Notes under the pieces: model-generated
Told to the model about the DNA's origin: nothing
What the model saw: the letters and a program-made list of their open reading frames with translations, nothing else
The model's database searches: none
Source: CAYIFA01 sp964362625
Lineage (GTDB): Bacteria > Patescibacteriota > Minisyncoccia > 1-14-0-10-42-19
Length of the DNA: 29,897 nt
Direction of reading: 5' to 3'
Assembly (NCBI GenBank): GCA_964362625.1
Contig: CAYIFA010000006.1
Span: 1-29,897, forward strand
Shown: in pieces, positions 13,854 to 20,501 of the stretch
How positions within the stretch are numbered: position 1 is the stretch's first letter
Layout of the letters: each line of letters starts with the position of its first letter
Made by a program: the position numbers and the translations under genes

Positions 13854-14431
13854 CATATTTCAATAACTTTTTCCTTTCTGATTAATTCAATGAGTTTTTC
13901 AACTAGCGCCTTTGGGTCGGAATCGTAAACAATTTTCCCCGGTCCGCGCTTTCCCGCTTCTACTATTTGACTGATTAAATCAGTTGTCCCTCCGGATCCC
14001 TCCAAAATTCCGATCGGCTTTTGATCCTCATAAGCAATCGTAAATTCGCTAATAGTACCCATTCGGCCGCAGCCGACAATCACGCCATCGGATGCACGGG
14101 TCAAAAACAAATTACGACCGGCGTAATTAAAACCGGTATAAATTATCATATCCATGTAATCAACTGGCAAGTCATAGCGTTCGATGTGTTCACGCTCAGA
14201 AGCTGCCGGTGAGAGGCCAATTGAAATGCCGCCTTCTTCTTTGGCGCCGATTGCCGCCCAATAAGGAAAACCGGTAGTTGCTCCGGTCACCAAAATAGCA
14301 TTGTGGCGGACTATTTGACGTCCGATTTCTTTTGCCTGCTCCAACGCATTCGGCGCGCAATGCCCGGTTTCCGCCGCGCCCGAAACGCAGATCTTGAACT
14401 TCATATGGGAATGCGGGGATGGTTTGACCAT
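13853..14431 (-). CDS. SLOG / LOG-like Rossmann-fold protein (TIGR00725-type)
   Basis: A 192-residue protein starting MVKPSPHSHMKFKICVSGAAE. Motifs are ICVSGAAETGHC, ILVTGATTGFPYWAAIGAKEEGG (a nucleotide-binding glycine turn) and VGCGRMGTISEFTIAYEDQKPIG, the counterpart of the PGGxGTxxE motif in cytokinin-activating LOG enzymes and other SLOG proteins. It may bind or hydrolyse a nucleotide derivative; the exact reaction is unknown. An upstream in-frame start at 14470 is less likely, because an extended -10 (TGC TACTAT, 14438-14446) ends 6 bases before 14431. Confidence 0.75.
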   Translation of the reverse strand: MVKPSPHSHMKFKICVSGAAETGHCAPNALEQAKEIGRQIVRHNAILVTGATTGFPYWAAIGAKEEGGISIGLSPAASEREHIERYDLPVDYMDMIIYTGFNYAGRNLFLTRASDGVIVGCGRMGTISEFTIAYEDQKPIGILEGSGGTTDLISQIVEAGKRGPGKIVYDSDPKALVEKLIELIRKEKVIEI

Positions 14432-14437
14432 AGAATA

Positions 14438-14446
14438 ATAGTAGCA
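14438..14446 (-). promoter_or_regulatory. Extended -10 of the LOG-like gene (leaderless)
   Basis: On the minus strand TGC TACTAT is followed by 6 bases and the ATG at 14431. This spacing decides the start codon over the longer open frame. Confidence 0.5.
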
Positions 14447-14479
14447 TAGAATCAGCATAGAAACCTGCACAACATCCTT

Positions 14480-14550
14480 TACGATCCTTTAAAGGATAGT
14501 AAAGGACGATGGGTGAAGTTAAAGGACGAAGGGATAAAAGGGAGAAAAGG
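14480..14550. repeat. AAAGGA-rich direct repeats before the SET-domain gene
   Basis: Several variations of TAAAGGA(C/T)GA follow one another, preceded by the palindrome ATCCTTTAAAGGAT (14484-14497). An open frame from the ATG at 14509 reads through them as a low-complexity Lys/Arg stretch. The region may supply redundant purine-rich ribosome sites. Confidence 0.5.
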
Positions 14551-15108
14551 ATGAATGGGTTAAAGGTGCCGGATTCTTGCTGGCTCCATCCGCACATTGA
14601 AAAACGCTGGATAAATTACAAATCTGGCTTTGGATTATTTGCAAATGCAAAAATAAAAAAAGGCGAGACCGCCACCACATGTAGCGGAAGAATAATTTCA
14701 AAGGCAGAATTGATTTCGGCATCACCCATAATCCAGAAGCTTGTCAAAACTTATGGTTTTGATATTGACGATTATTATCTTCTGATCCCCGAAGAAAGTG
14801 CTCATTTATCGGATGTCTGGGTGCTCAACCATTCTTGCGATCCAAACCTTGGAAATCTGGGTCCGTTCACAACAGTTGCAATACGGGACATAGAATCAGA
14901 CGAACAAGTTACAATTGATTATGCGACCATTGATACTGATGAATGCCAAGAACACGAGGGGATGACGTGCTTCTGCGCATCCCTCAACTGCCGCGGTATA
15001 ATCACCGGCGACGACTGGATGCTCCCGGAACTCCAAGAAAAATACAAAGGATATTTCCAGCCGCATATCCAGCGAAAAATTGACGAACTAAAACAAATCC
15101 CGTCCTGA
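14551..15108 (+). CDS. SET-domain protein lysine methyltransferase
   Basis: SET proteins transfer methyl from AdoMet to lysine. From the ATG at 14551 the product is 185 residues. Motifs are GFGLFANAKIKKGE (about 26-39), the AdoMet-binding NHSCDPN (93-99), VTIDYA (120-125) with the catalytic-type tyrosine, and a post-SET-like cysteine cluster CFCASLNC (140-147). This is a complete small SET protein. An earlier ATG at 14509 adds 14 residues encoded by purine repeats. The later ATG is chosen because GGGAG lies 6 bases upstream and homology should start after it. Its terminator hairpin contains the stop codon. The substrate is unknown. Confidence 0.82.
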   Translation: MNGLKVPDSCWLHPHIEKRWINYKSGFGLFANAKIKKGETATTCSGRIISKAELISASPIIQKLVKTYGFDIDDYYLLIPEESAHLSDVWVLNHSCDPNLGNLGPFTTVAIRDIESDEQVTIDYATIDTDECQEHEGMTCFCASLNCRGIITGDDWMLPELQEKYKGYFQPHIQRKIDELKQIPS

Positions 15109-15129
15109 AGGACGGGGTATTTATTTTTT
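15099..15129 (+). terminator. Terminator overlapping the SET gene stop codon
   Basis: CCCGTCC (15099-15105) pairs with GGACGGG (15110-15116). The loop TGAA contains the TGA stop. A T-rich tail ends in six T. It could also act weakly on the convergent speE-like gene. Confidence 0.8.
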
Positions 15130-15130
15130 G

Positions 15131-16102
15131 TTAACTAATTTCGAGTTTCTTCTTCAAGTCTGGAGACAATGCAAACATATGGCAAAACATATCGCCGGAA
15201 AATTCTTCTAAGTTGCCCGAAATTCTTTCTTTGATCAGGTAATCAACTATTTGTGGCTGTAATACGCTCGGATTTGAAATTTCAGCGTTAGACGCCAAAA
15301 TAAATGATTGCTCGTAGTTGAACGATGGAACATATCGGCGGTAAGAATAAACGTATTTGAAAAACCCTCTAAGCATTTCGCGGTGCTTTTTGTGGCCTTG
15401 CCAGACCACCCGCGACAATTCTTGCGACTGCATCACGAATATTCCATGCGGCTGCAATCGTCCAACCATCATCTTGAAAAACTCCGGAGTATAACAACGG
15501 GCGGCGACATTCTCACCTTCCGGGTCGCCCATTCGACCTTGCTCAGGGCGATCCTGAACATAGTTGAACGGATCGCTGATATCAGAAACAATCAAGTCAA
15601 AAGCAAACATGGGGTGATTAAACGCCATCGAGAACTCTTGCTGCGACTCCAAGAACTCCTTGGCATCACCAATAAAAAATCGGCTGCGCGGATCGCCGTC
15701 AGCTCCCTTGCGCATAGACGACAGATATTCACGAGCGGCTTCCACCACCACTTCATCAATATCAACCGTAATCACCCGCCGAGCGTTCTTATAACGCAGA
15801 GCTTCTCTGGCAGTCGCGCCTTCTCCGCCACCAAGAATCAGAATGTCCTTAGGCGGCTCTCGTAACAGGACACCGGCTGGGTGCACCAAAGATTCGTGAT
15901 AAATCCGCTCATCAGCTTCGGCGCTTTGCGGAGAGCCGTCCAAGGCCAGCATCCGCCCATATTCAACAGTGTCCTTAATCTGAATGCGCTGATATTGGGA
16001 TTTTTCATTGAACAAGTCCGGACCCTTTAACGCGGCGCGGTGAATACGATATTCATCGCATTCATCGTCAAACCACAACCCATGATCGCTTTTTTTACTC
16101 AT
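15131..16102 (-). CDS. Aminopropyltransferase (ACL5/thermospermine synthase-like SpeE paralogue)
   Basis: It transfers aminopropyl from decarboxylated AdoMet to a polyamine. The 323-residue protein has DGSPQSAEADERIYHESLVHP (55-75), the AdoMet-binding ILGGGEGATAREAL (89-102), VDIDEVVVE (113-121) and SDISDP (173-178). The GGGEGxxAREAL and DISDP forms are closer to ACL5-type enzymes than to SpeE (GGGDGG, DSTDP), suggesting a longer polyamine substrate. The product specificity is inference. Residues 179-190 (FNYVQDRPEQGR) are encoded by a repeat copy at 15533-15572, inserted just after the catalytic DP. It overlaps the upstream fusion gene as ATGA, with AAGGAGG 8 bases before the start. Confidence 0.82.
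   Translation of the reverse strand: MSKKSDHGLWFDDECDEYRIHRAALKGPDLFNEKSQYQRIQIKDTVEYGRMLALDGSPQSAEADERIYHESLVHPAGVLLREPPKDILILGGGEGATAREALRYKNARRVITVDIDEVVVEAAREYLSSMRKGADGDPRSRFFIGDAKEFLESQQEFSMAFNHPMFAFDLIVSDISDPFNYVQDRPEQGRMGDPEGENVAARCYTPEFFKMMVGRLQPHGIFVMQSQELSRVVWQGHKKHREMLRGFFKYVYSYRRYVPSFNYEQSFILASNAEISNPSVLQPQIVDYLIKERISGNLEEFSGDMFCHMFALSPDLKKKLEIS
15533..15572. repeat. Repeat-family fragment inside the aminopropyltransferase gene
   Basis: GACCTTGCTCAGGGCGATCC followed by TGAACATAGTTGAACGG. The first part matches the repeat at 7382-7394, and CCTGAACAT(A/G)GTTGA matches the tail of copy 2 at 13833-13847. It is in frame and adds about 12 residues. Confidence 0.65.
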
Positions 16103-17511
16103 TCGGCCACCCTCCTTTCGTACGGAACCCAGCTGATGACTACCTCCGTCTCATCTAGCGCCGCTTCGAAATAATCTATTTCGGCCGGTGAAACCGGCTG
16201 TAAACGACCTCTAGGATACAAAAGCCCCTCTGCAGTCTTTGCGCCTAGTTCTTTCATACTGAAGCGAATCGCTCGTTCGGCATCAAGGGTACTGCAAGTA
16301 AAAATATTTAAACAGGCCTTAAGCAGATGCGGAGAAAGATGCGCGCTTAAATTACTCGTTTCGATTAACTGAACAACCGAAAGCCCGGCGGTTCGGAATT
16401 TGGCATGCCCAAAGTCAGGGGCAAGCGGCTCGCCGAATGGTTTCATTCCAATCTCATTGCAAAGTTTTCGTATGAATTTGACCAAATTTTCACGAGAAAT
16501 AAGCGTCTCATAATCGCAGCGGGACAAATCAATGGTTAATTCGCGGCCATATTCGCTGGCCTCAATCCTTCTCGTCATGTCCGGCGGCAATTCAAATGCC
16601 GCTTTGTGCATCCCGGGCGTATACCACCTCAAGTCTCCGTGAATTCGGCCTATGCGCCGGTGCAATTCATTTAAGGAATCATCAAATATTCCCTTCTGGT
16701 GCGACGCGGCCACAAACGTAAATGGCCCGCCGACGTAAGTTGCGACCGAAGAAGTAAAAACTCTGACCTCCGGGAAAATCTCTTTCATTTGATGCACGTG
16801 CGAAGTATATTCATCGGGTTGGTACACCGCCGATCCGGTCTGGCGTACAACAACTCCGCCATCGCTCAAAATCGCCGCGACATCTTCATAGAACGAAGTG
16901 CGAAAAAGCGATTCGGCCGGACCAACCGGATCTGGGGAATCCACGATTATCACATCGAATTTTTCGCCGCGCTCACGGGCCTCTTTTACAAATACGGCGC
17001 CATCTTGATAAATAATCCGGCCTTTTGTCCGAGGATCATCAAATGCTCCGTCCGAAAGAGAGGGCATATGTTTTTTACAAATGTCGACCACTCGTGAATC
17101 GATTTCCACCATGTAGATATCTCGGACTTCGGGATATTTAAGAACTTCGCGAAGCATGCCGCCATCGCCCCCACCGATTATCAATACCCGCGGCGGCGGA
17201 TCGAAAGAAACGCTCATCATCGCGATATGCGCCGCTGGTTCATGATAATAAAATTCGCTTTCTTCATCGGTTTGCACCGCGTATTTATCATCTCCACCGG
17301 ACATCAAAAGCATTTTGCCGAGGCCGACCGTTTCTACCACCACAATCCCCTGAAGCTCTTTCGGGTCTATGATTGTTATGTAGTAAGGTCCGCCAATGCC
17401 AGGATACAGAACTTGGTTTATTTTATACGCCACCTCTTTATCAGAAAACAACCGCTCCACCACCCATAATTCATCGCCGCGCTGTTCCAGAACGCCTTTT
17501 ACGCCGTTCAT
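16099..17511 (-). CDS. Spermidine synthase fused to an AdoMet decarboxylase-like (SpeD) domain
   Basis: From the ATG at 17511 the product is 470 residues. The N-terminal SpeE part has YYHEPAAH (about 88-95), IIGGGDGGMLREVLKYP (111-127), VEIDSRVVDICKK and VDSPDPVGPAESLF (190-203). The C-terminal part (about 322-435) aligns with SpeD: GRELTIDLSRCDY, then ETSNLSAHL and NIFTCS. The SpeD pyruvoyl serine, histidine and cysteine are present as S386, H391 and C406 with exact 5- and 15-residue spacing. The residue after Ser is N rather than H, and the WPE motif is lost. The start at 17511 follows AAAGGATG; the frame opens to a TTG at 17544. It might self-process and decarboxylate AdoMet or another substrate. 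Confidence 0.82.
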   Translation of the reverse strand: MNGVKGVLEQRGDELWVVERLFSDKEVAYKINQVLYPGIGGPYYITIIDPKELQGIVVVETVGLGKMLLMSGGDDKYAVQTDEESEFYYHEPAAHIAMMSVSFDPPPRVLIIGGGDGGMLREVLKYPEVRDIYMVEIDSRVVDICKKHMPSLSDGAFDDPRTKGRIIYQDGAVFVKEARERGEKFDVIIVDSPDPVGPAESLFRTSFYEDVAAILSDGGVVVRQTGSAVYQPDEYTSHVHQMKEIFPEVRVFTSSVATYVGGPFTFVAASHQKGIFDDSLNELHRRIGRIHGDLRWYTPGMHKAAFELPPDMTRRIEASEYGRELTIDLSRCDYETLISRENLVKFIRKLCNEIGMKPFGEPLAPDFGHAKFRTAGLSVVQLIETSNLSAHLSPHLLKACLNIFTCSTLDAERAIRFSMKELGAKTAEGLLYPRGRLQPVSPAEIDYFEAALDETEVVISWVPYERRVAE

Positions 17512-17597
17512 CACCGCATCCTTTATGTGATTGTCAACGAACAAACCCTAGAAGATTGATAGCATAGAAAAAGAGGGGTTGCAAGACTCCGCTTTAA

Positions 17598-17627
17598 TTG
17601 ACACCGCTGACCAGCCATTGGTAGCAT
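17598..17627 (+). promoter_or_regulatory. Candidate promoter for the 72-aa protein
   Basis: TTGACA (17598-17603), 18-bp spacer, weak TAGCAT (17622-17627). The leader would carry the AAGGAGG site at 17650-17656. Confidence 0.4.
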
Positions 17628-17662
17628 AACTATGGAAGCACAACCAAAAAGGAGGAGCTGTC

Positions 17663-17881
17663 GTGGAACAAAACACGGAACAAAAACTGCCCGGGCCGCT
17701 GGCGCGCCTAAGAAAATTTTGCGACGAAATGGAGTCAGAAATTGGAAGACAGACCGCTTTAGCCGACCATCATATCCCCGCGATGTTCTTTGAATTTAGT
17801 TCTTTCATCATTAATGTCAGGAAATGCGCTGATGAAATAACGGACATAATTGATGACTACACTGCAAAAAAGTTGTTGTGA
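17663..17881 (+). CDS. Small hypothetical protein, 72 aa, between speE-speD and speD
   Basis: GTG start at 17663 with a strong AAAAAGGAGG site just upstream and a terminator after the stop, so it is very likely expressed. The product is acidic and helical (PLARLRKFCDEMESEIGRQ, then NVRKCADEITDIIDDYTAKK) with two cysteines and no membrane segment. I do not recognise a family. It is on the opposite strand from the polyamine genes around it. Confidence 0.6.
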   Translation: MEQNTEQKLPGPLARLRKFCDEMESEIGRQTALADHHIPAMFFEFSSFIINVRKCADEITDIIDDYTAKKLL

Positions 17882-17898
17882 GCCGAATAACCAAAACG

Positions 17899-17921
17899 CC
17901 GAGGAGCAATCCTCGGTTTTT
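17899..17921 (+). terminator. Terminator of the 72-aa gene
   Basis: CCGAGGA (17899-17905) pairs with TCCTCGG (17910-17916) around a GCAA tetraloop, then TTTTT. Confidence 0.88.
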
Positions 17922-18281
17922 CTAATCCCGCCAAATTTCGCGTTTTCTTATTTTTTTGGGTTTATAAAGTTCCTTAAATTCCTGAATAATATTACGCACC
18001 TTTACCGAATTATCACGGGAATAATTGCAGAAAAACACATCCAAATTTACGAATTGCTTCTCCGGCCAAGTATGCAGAGTCAAATGAGATTCGGATACAA
18101 TAATAACGCCGGTGATTCCCGCGTTGTCGCCAAACTTGTGAAAACGGCTTGCGACAATCCGAAAACCGGCGCGTTTTATCATGGCGAGCGTTTTTCTCTT
18201 TACGTTACCTTTATGGGTGAAAAATTTTTGCTCCCCCTGGCAGTTATAGAAATCCGCCAGAATATGCAAACTCTTGGTCAT
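17922..18281 (-). CDS. speD: S-adenosylmethionine decarboxylase proenzyme (SpeD)
   Basis: SpeD self-cleaves to form a pyruvoyl group and makes decarboxylated AdoMet for the aminopropyltransferases. The 119-residue protein is of class 1b size. SESHLTLHTWPE holds the processing serine (about residue 63) and His 5 residues later. The catalytic Cys in VFFCN comes 15 residues after that His, exactly the family spacing. N-terminal LHILADFYNC matches the usual HLLVDLYGC. The tail is basic (KPKKIRKREIWRD). Some SpeD homologues are known to have become ornithine or arginine decarboxylases, so the substrate is not certain. The leader is about 45-50 nt from the promoter at 18329-18356. Confidence 0.88.
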   Translation of the reverse strand: MTKSLHILADFYNCQGEQKFFTHKGNVKRKTLAMIKRAGFRIVASRFHKFGDNAGITGVIIVSESHLTLHTWPEKQFVNLDVFFCNYSRDNSVKVRNIIQEFKELYKPKKIRKREIWRD

Positions 18282-18328
18282 CCGATACTAGGTTTATGCC
18301 CTACTTTAAAAAATTTTTAATAGTCTTA

Positions 18329-18356
18329 ATAGTAGAGTACTAGCGAAAAAATGCAA
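18329..18356 (-). promoter_or_regulatory. Promoter of speD
   Basis: Minus strand: TTGCAT (18351-18356), 16-bp spacer, TACTAT (18329-18334). The predicted start near 18322 gives a leader of roughly 40 nt before the ATG at 18281. Confidence 0.5.
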
Positions 18357-18388
18357 TAGATTTTTAAGTTGTGGATATCTTATTTATT

Positions 18389-18451
18389 TTACCTCGCTTC
18401 AGCGCTGAACTGATTTTTGATTTCCGTATAAATTTTATATCGCAAATGGTC
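18389..18451 (-). pseudogene. Decayed pheS 3'-end fragment, copy 3
   Basis: The minus strand reads DHLRYKIYTEIKNQFSAEAR then a stop at 18389-18391. KIYTEIKNQFSAEAR matches the PheS terminus KIYQETKDQFKAEIR at 10 of 15 positions. The DHL before it matches copy 2, not pheS itself. It has no start codon or ribosome site of its own. It lies 38 bp after the lycopene cyclase-like gene. Confidence 0.65.
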
Positions 18452-18489
18452 TATTTCTGATGACTCAAGGGTTCATTCATTTGTAAGAA

Positions 18490-18798
18490 CTAACCGTACC
18501 TACGCTCAAACAAATCAAAAAGCCCCCTGATCCATAAGACTATTAGTACGCCGGCAAGATGATCCTCAAGAGGTATGCCGGCCACATTGATATTCAGCAT
18601 TTTGTCTGTATTATAAATATAAAACCCCAGCTTGAGCGCAAGCGCGTCCCCTACCAACCACAGCAGATAAAAAATCACCAAAGTTCCGATAAATCCTCTA
18701 TCAACAACCCAAATTTTCTTCTTCAGTAAAAATGACGTAAGGAACAACGAAGATAAAGATATGAAAGCTACTACCGTAATGAAAGCTAGATAACTCAT
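18490..18798 (-). CDS. Lycopene cyclase-domain-like small membrane protein, 102 aa
   Basis: Three to four transmembrane helices. WLVGDALALKLGFYIYN and GIPLEDHLAGVLIVLWI (about residues 48-90) resemble the D...G.W.Y....G...P.EE pattern of heterodimeric lycopene cyclases (CrtYc/CrtYd). CPR genomes carry such domains without other carotenoid genes, so the function here is unknown. Its ATG is 3 bp after the stop of pheS tail copy 2, mirroring the 2-bp distance between pheS and the gene at 18930-19292. It may be translated by coupling to that remnant or may depend on a purine-rich site within it. Confidence 0.6.
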   Translation of the reverse strand: MSYLAFITVVAFISLSSLFLTSFLLKKKIWVVDRGFIGTLVIFYLLWLVGDALALKLGFYIYNTDKMLNINVAGIPLEDHLAGVLIVLWIRGLFDLFERRYG

Positions 18799-18801
18799 GT
18801 A

Positions 18802-18930
18802 CTATCTAATCTCTGCCTTAAATTGATTTTTTGTTTCTTGATAGATTCTGTCTTTGATTGGGTCTACTGCGCTGGCCTCAAAAGCGCGCTCATTGCTTCT
18901 ACTTACAATCCGATACGCAATATATGCTGT
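18802..18930 (-). pseudogene. Decayed pheS 3'-end fragment, copy 2
   Basis: The minus strand is open with YRIVSRSNERAFEASAVDPI and then KDRIYQETKNQFKAEIR and stop (18802-18804). By hand alignment 26 of 37 residues equal the true PheS terminus. Upstream homology fades at DHLTAYIA, next to the stop of the gene at 18930. It lacks the rest of PheS. Codon-level differences with preserved reading frame suggest it decayed slowly or was translated for some time. Confidence 0.8.
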
Positions 18931-19292
18931 TAAATGGTCCTAAAAATCAACCACAAAAGAACAGCACCAAATCCCCAGATTGGCACGCTCAAGAAACTTG
19001 TGTAACGGCCCGGCAGACTGTATCTCTCATAAATCCATAAATGTGACCCCATGACCTTGTGATAGATAAATCCTACGATCCATTCTGTTAGTGTCAGCCC
19101 AATAGAACCAATGGCAAATATAAAGAGTGGCAAGTTGCCCAAAGTATATACAACGTATAGTAATCCCAGAAAAGGACCAAAAAACAATATAGAATATTCC
19201 TGCCACGAGAACCCTCTTGCTTTCGTTCTGAATAAATAGGCGAATAAAAACCCCAGAGTTATAAATAAGCCATAAACTGTTAATAAAGACAT
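18930..19292 (-). CDS. Small multi-pass membrane protein, 120 aa (CmpB-like pattern)
   Basis: Four transmembrane helices. The pattern TLTEWIVGFIYHKVMGSHLWIYERYSLPGRYTSF...VPIWGFG (about residues 66-110) resembles the EW.tG....K..G...WdYs....p.GR......WG motif of the putative ABC-transporter type IV (CmpB-like) membrane family. That name does not establish transport. Its ATG lies 2 bp after the pheS stop, suggesting translational coupling. The gene ends where pheS tail copy 2 begins. Confidence 0.55.
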   Translation of the reverse strand: MSLLTVYGLFITLGFLFAYLFRTKARGFSWQEYSILFFGPFLGLLYVVYTLGNLPLFIFAIGSIGLTLTEWIVGFIYHKVMGSHLWIYERYSLPGRYTSFLSVPIWGFGAVLLWLIFRTI

Positions 19293-19294
19293 TA

Positions 19295-20437
19295 TTATCT
19301 AATCTCTGCTTTAAACTGGTCTTTGGTTTCCTGATAAATTTTTTCTTGGATCGGCTCTACTTCGTTGGTCTCAAGCGTTCGTTCGTTGCTTCTATATACT
19401 ATACGGTACATATAGCTTATTTTGCCAGAACCAAATTTTTCCGGATTTTCGTATTTATCGAGCAACTTAACCTCTTCAACTAATTCGCCGCCAATATCGC
19501 GAATCAAATCAAAATAGTCATTCGGCACGAAATTTTTATCAACCACGAATGAAATATCGCGGGTAATCGGCGGAAACTTGCTGACTTCTTTGAATTTATT
19601 GCCGAGTTTTAACTGCCTCTTTACTCGTTCGTCCTCCGACCACAACAGCCGGATATCCGGCAATTCCATACTGATAATCGCGAGACGCTCCAAACCAAAG
19701 CCAAAGGCCCAGCCATTGTAAACATCGGGGTCAACGCCGAAATTTTTAAGAACACTCCCTTTAACGATTCCGCTGCCTAGCACTTCAACCCATTTGCCGT
19801 CTTTTTCTATCTCCATTTCCAAGCTCGGATCGGTATACGGGAATTTATCTTCATTAAAGCGATATTTTACATCGGATCCAAAAACAGCTTTCGCTATTTC
19901 GACAAGCACCTCCTGCAGGTCTTCTGCGCCAATTACTCTTTCCTCTTTTCTACATAGATACCAACCATCCATCTGATGAAATACGTTCATGTGGTGCCTA
20001 TCGATCTCATCTTTGCGGTACACTTTACCGTAAGAAAGTGAACCAACCGGCAACCCCTTAACTATCCTTTCTTTAATTTTTTCTTCAGCAAGGTAGTAAT
20101 ACCACATGACGGTGGTATGCGTGCGTAAGATTTGATCGCCGACAAAATACGTGTCAGACGGAAAACGCGCCGGATGATCTTTCGGAAAATCAAAAAGATC
20201 AAAGCTAATGTCAGCTGGAACTATTTCTGGAATTCGTATCGTATCAAAATTCGCAAAAATCTCTAACCCGACAATTCGCTCTACCATTTCGTTGATCGGA
20301 CTGCCCGGCGTCCGGCTCAAATCCGGCATATTCAAAAACCGGAGAATCCTTTTGCTTTCCGAGTCGTCTTTTTTCGCGAGCTCTCTTCCCAGCCCCTCTT
20401 CTTTTTCCGAAACAATATTAAATTCCATAGTAAACAT
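19295..20437 (-). CDS. pheS: Phenylalanyl-tRNA synthetase, single-chain mitochondrial-like form
   Basis: It charges tRNA-Phe. The 380 residues start almost directly with the class II catalytic core: DFPKDHPARFPSDTYFV (83-99, motif 2 region), GKVYRKDEID (137-146), and motif 3 GFGLERLAI (246-254). The C-terminal domain (about 287-380: FPPITRDISFVVD, NDYFDLIRDIGGELVEEV, YRIVYRSNERTL) is an FDX-ACB anticodon-binding domain. Ordinary bacterial PheRS has an N-terminal coiled coil on alpha and this domain on beta. The arrangement here matches the monomeric mitochondrial enzyme. No pheT is in the window. TATAAT lies 5 bases before the first ATG; a second in-frame ATG is at 20428. Confidence 0.92.
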   Translation of the reverse strand: MFTMEFNIVSEKEEGLGRELAKKDDSESKRILRFLNMPDLSRTPGSPINEMVERIVGLEIFANFDTIRIPEIVPADISFDLFDFPKDHPARFPSDTYFVGDQILRTHTTVMWYYYLAEEKIKERIVKGLPVGSLSYGKVYRKDEIDRHHMNVFHQMDGWYLCRKEERVIGAEDLQEVLVEIAKAVFGSDVKYRFNEDKFPYTDPSLEMEIEKDGKWVEVLGSGIVKGSVLKNFGVDPDVYNGWAFGFGLERLAIISMELPDIRLLWSEDERVKRQLKLGNKFKEVSKFPPITRDISFVVDKNFVPNDYFDLIRDIGGELVEEVKLLDKYENPEKFGSGKISYMYRIVYRSNERTLETNEVEPIQEKIYQETKDQFKAEIR

Positions 20438-20442
20438 TCTAG

Positions 20443-20448
20443 ATTATA
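20443..20448 (-). promoter_or_regulatory. -10 box of pheS
   Basis: Perfect TATAAT on the minus strand, 5 bases before the ATG at 20437 and 14 before the in-frame ATG at 20428. The short distance makes 20428 a real alternative start. Confidence 0.5.
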
Positions 20449-20469
20449 TGCGGGTGTTGCACAAATGCA

Positions 20470-20494
20470 AAAGGCCGCGCATAGCACGACCTTT
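20470..20494 (-). terminator. Terminator of pyrH
   Basis: Bases 20470-20480 pair with 20484-20494. Two positions are G-U only in the minus-strand RNA, so it is a terminator in that direction. A weak T-rich tail (TTTTGCATTTG) follows. Confidence 0.45.
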
Positions 20495-20501
20495 AGAATT
20501 T

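Noticed and set aside
15308..15865. 185-codon plus-strand frame opposite the aminopropyltransferase
   Set aside because: The opposite strand carries clear AdoMet-binding motifs; this frame has no ribosome site and no family resemblance.
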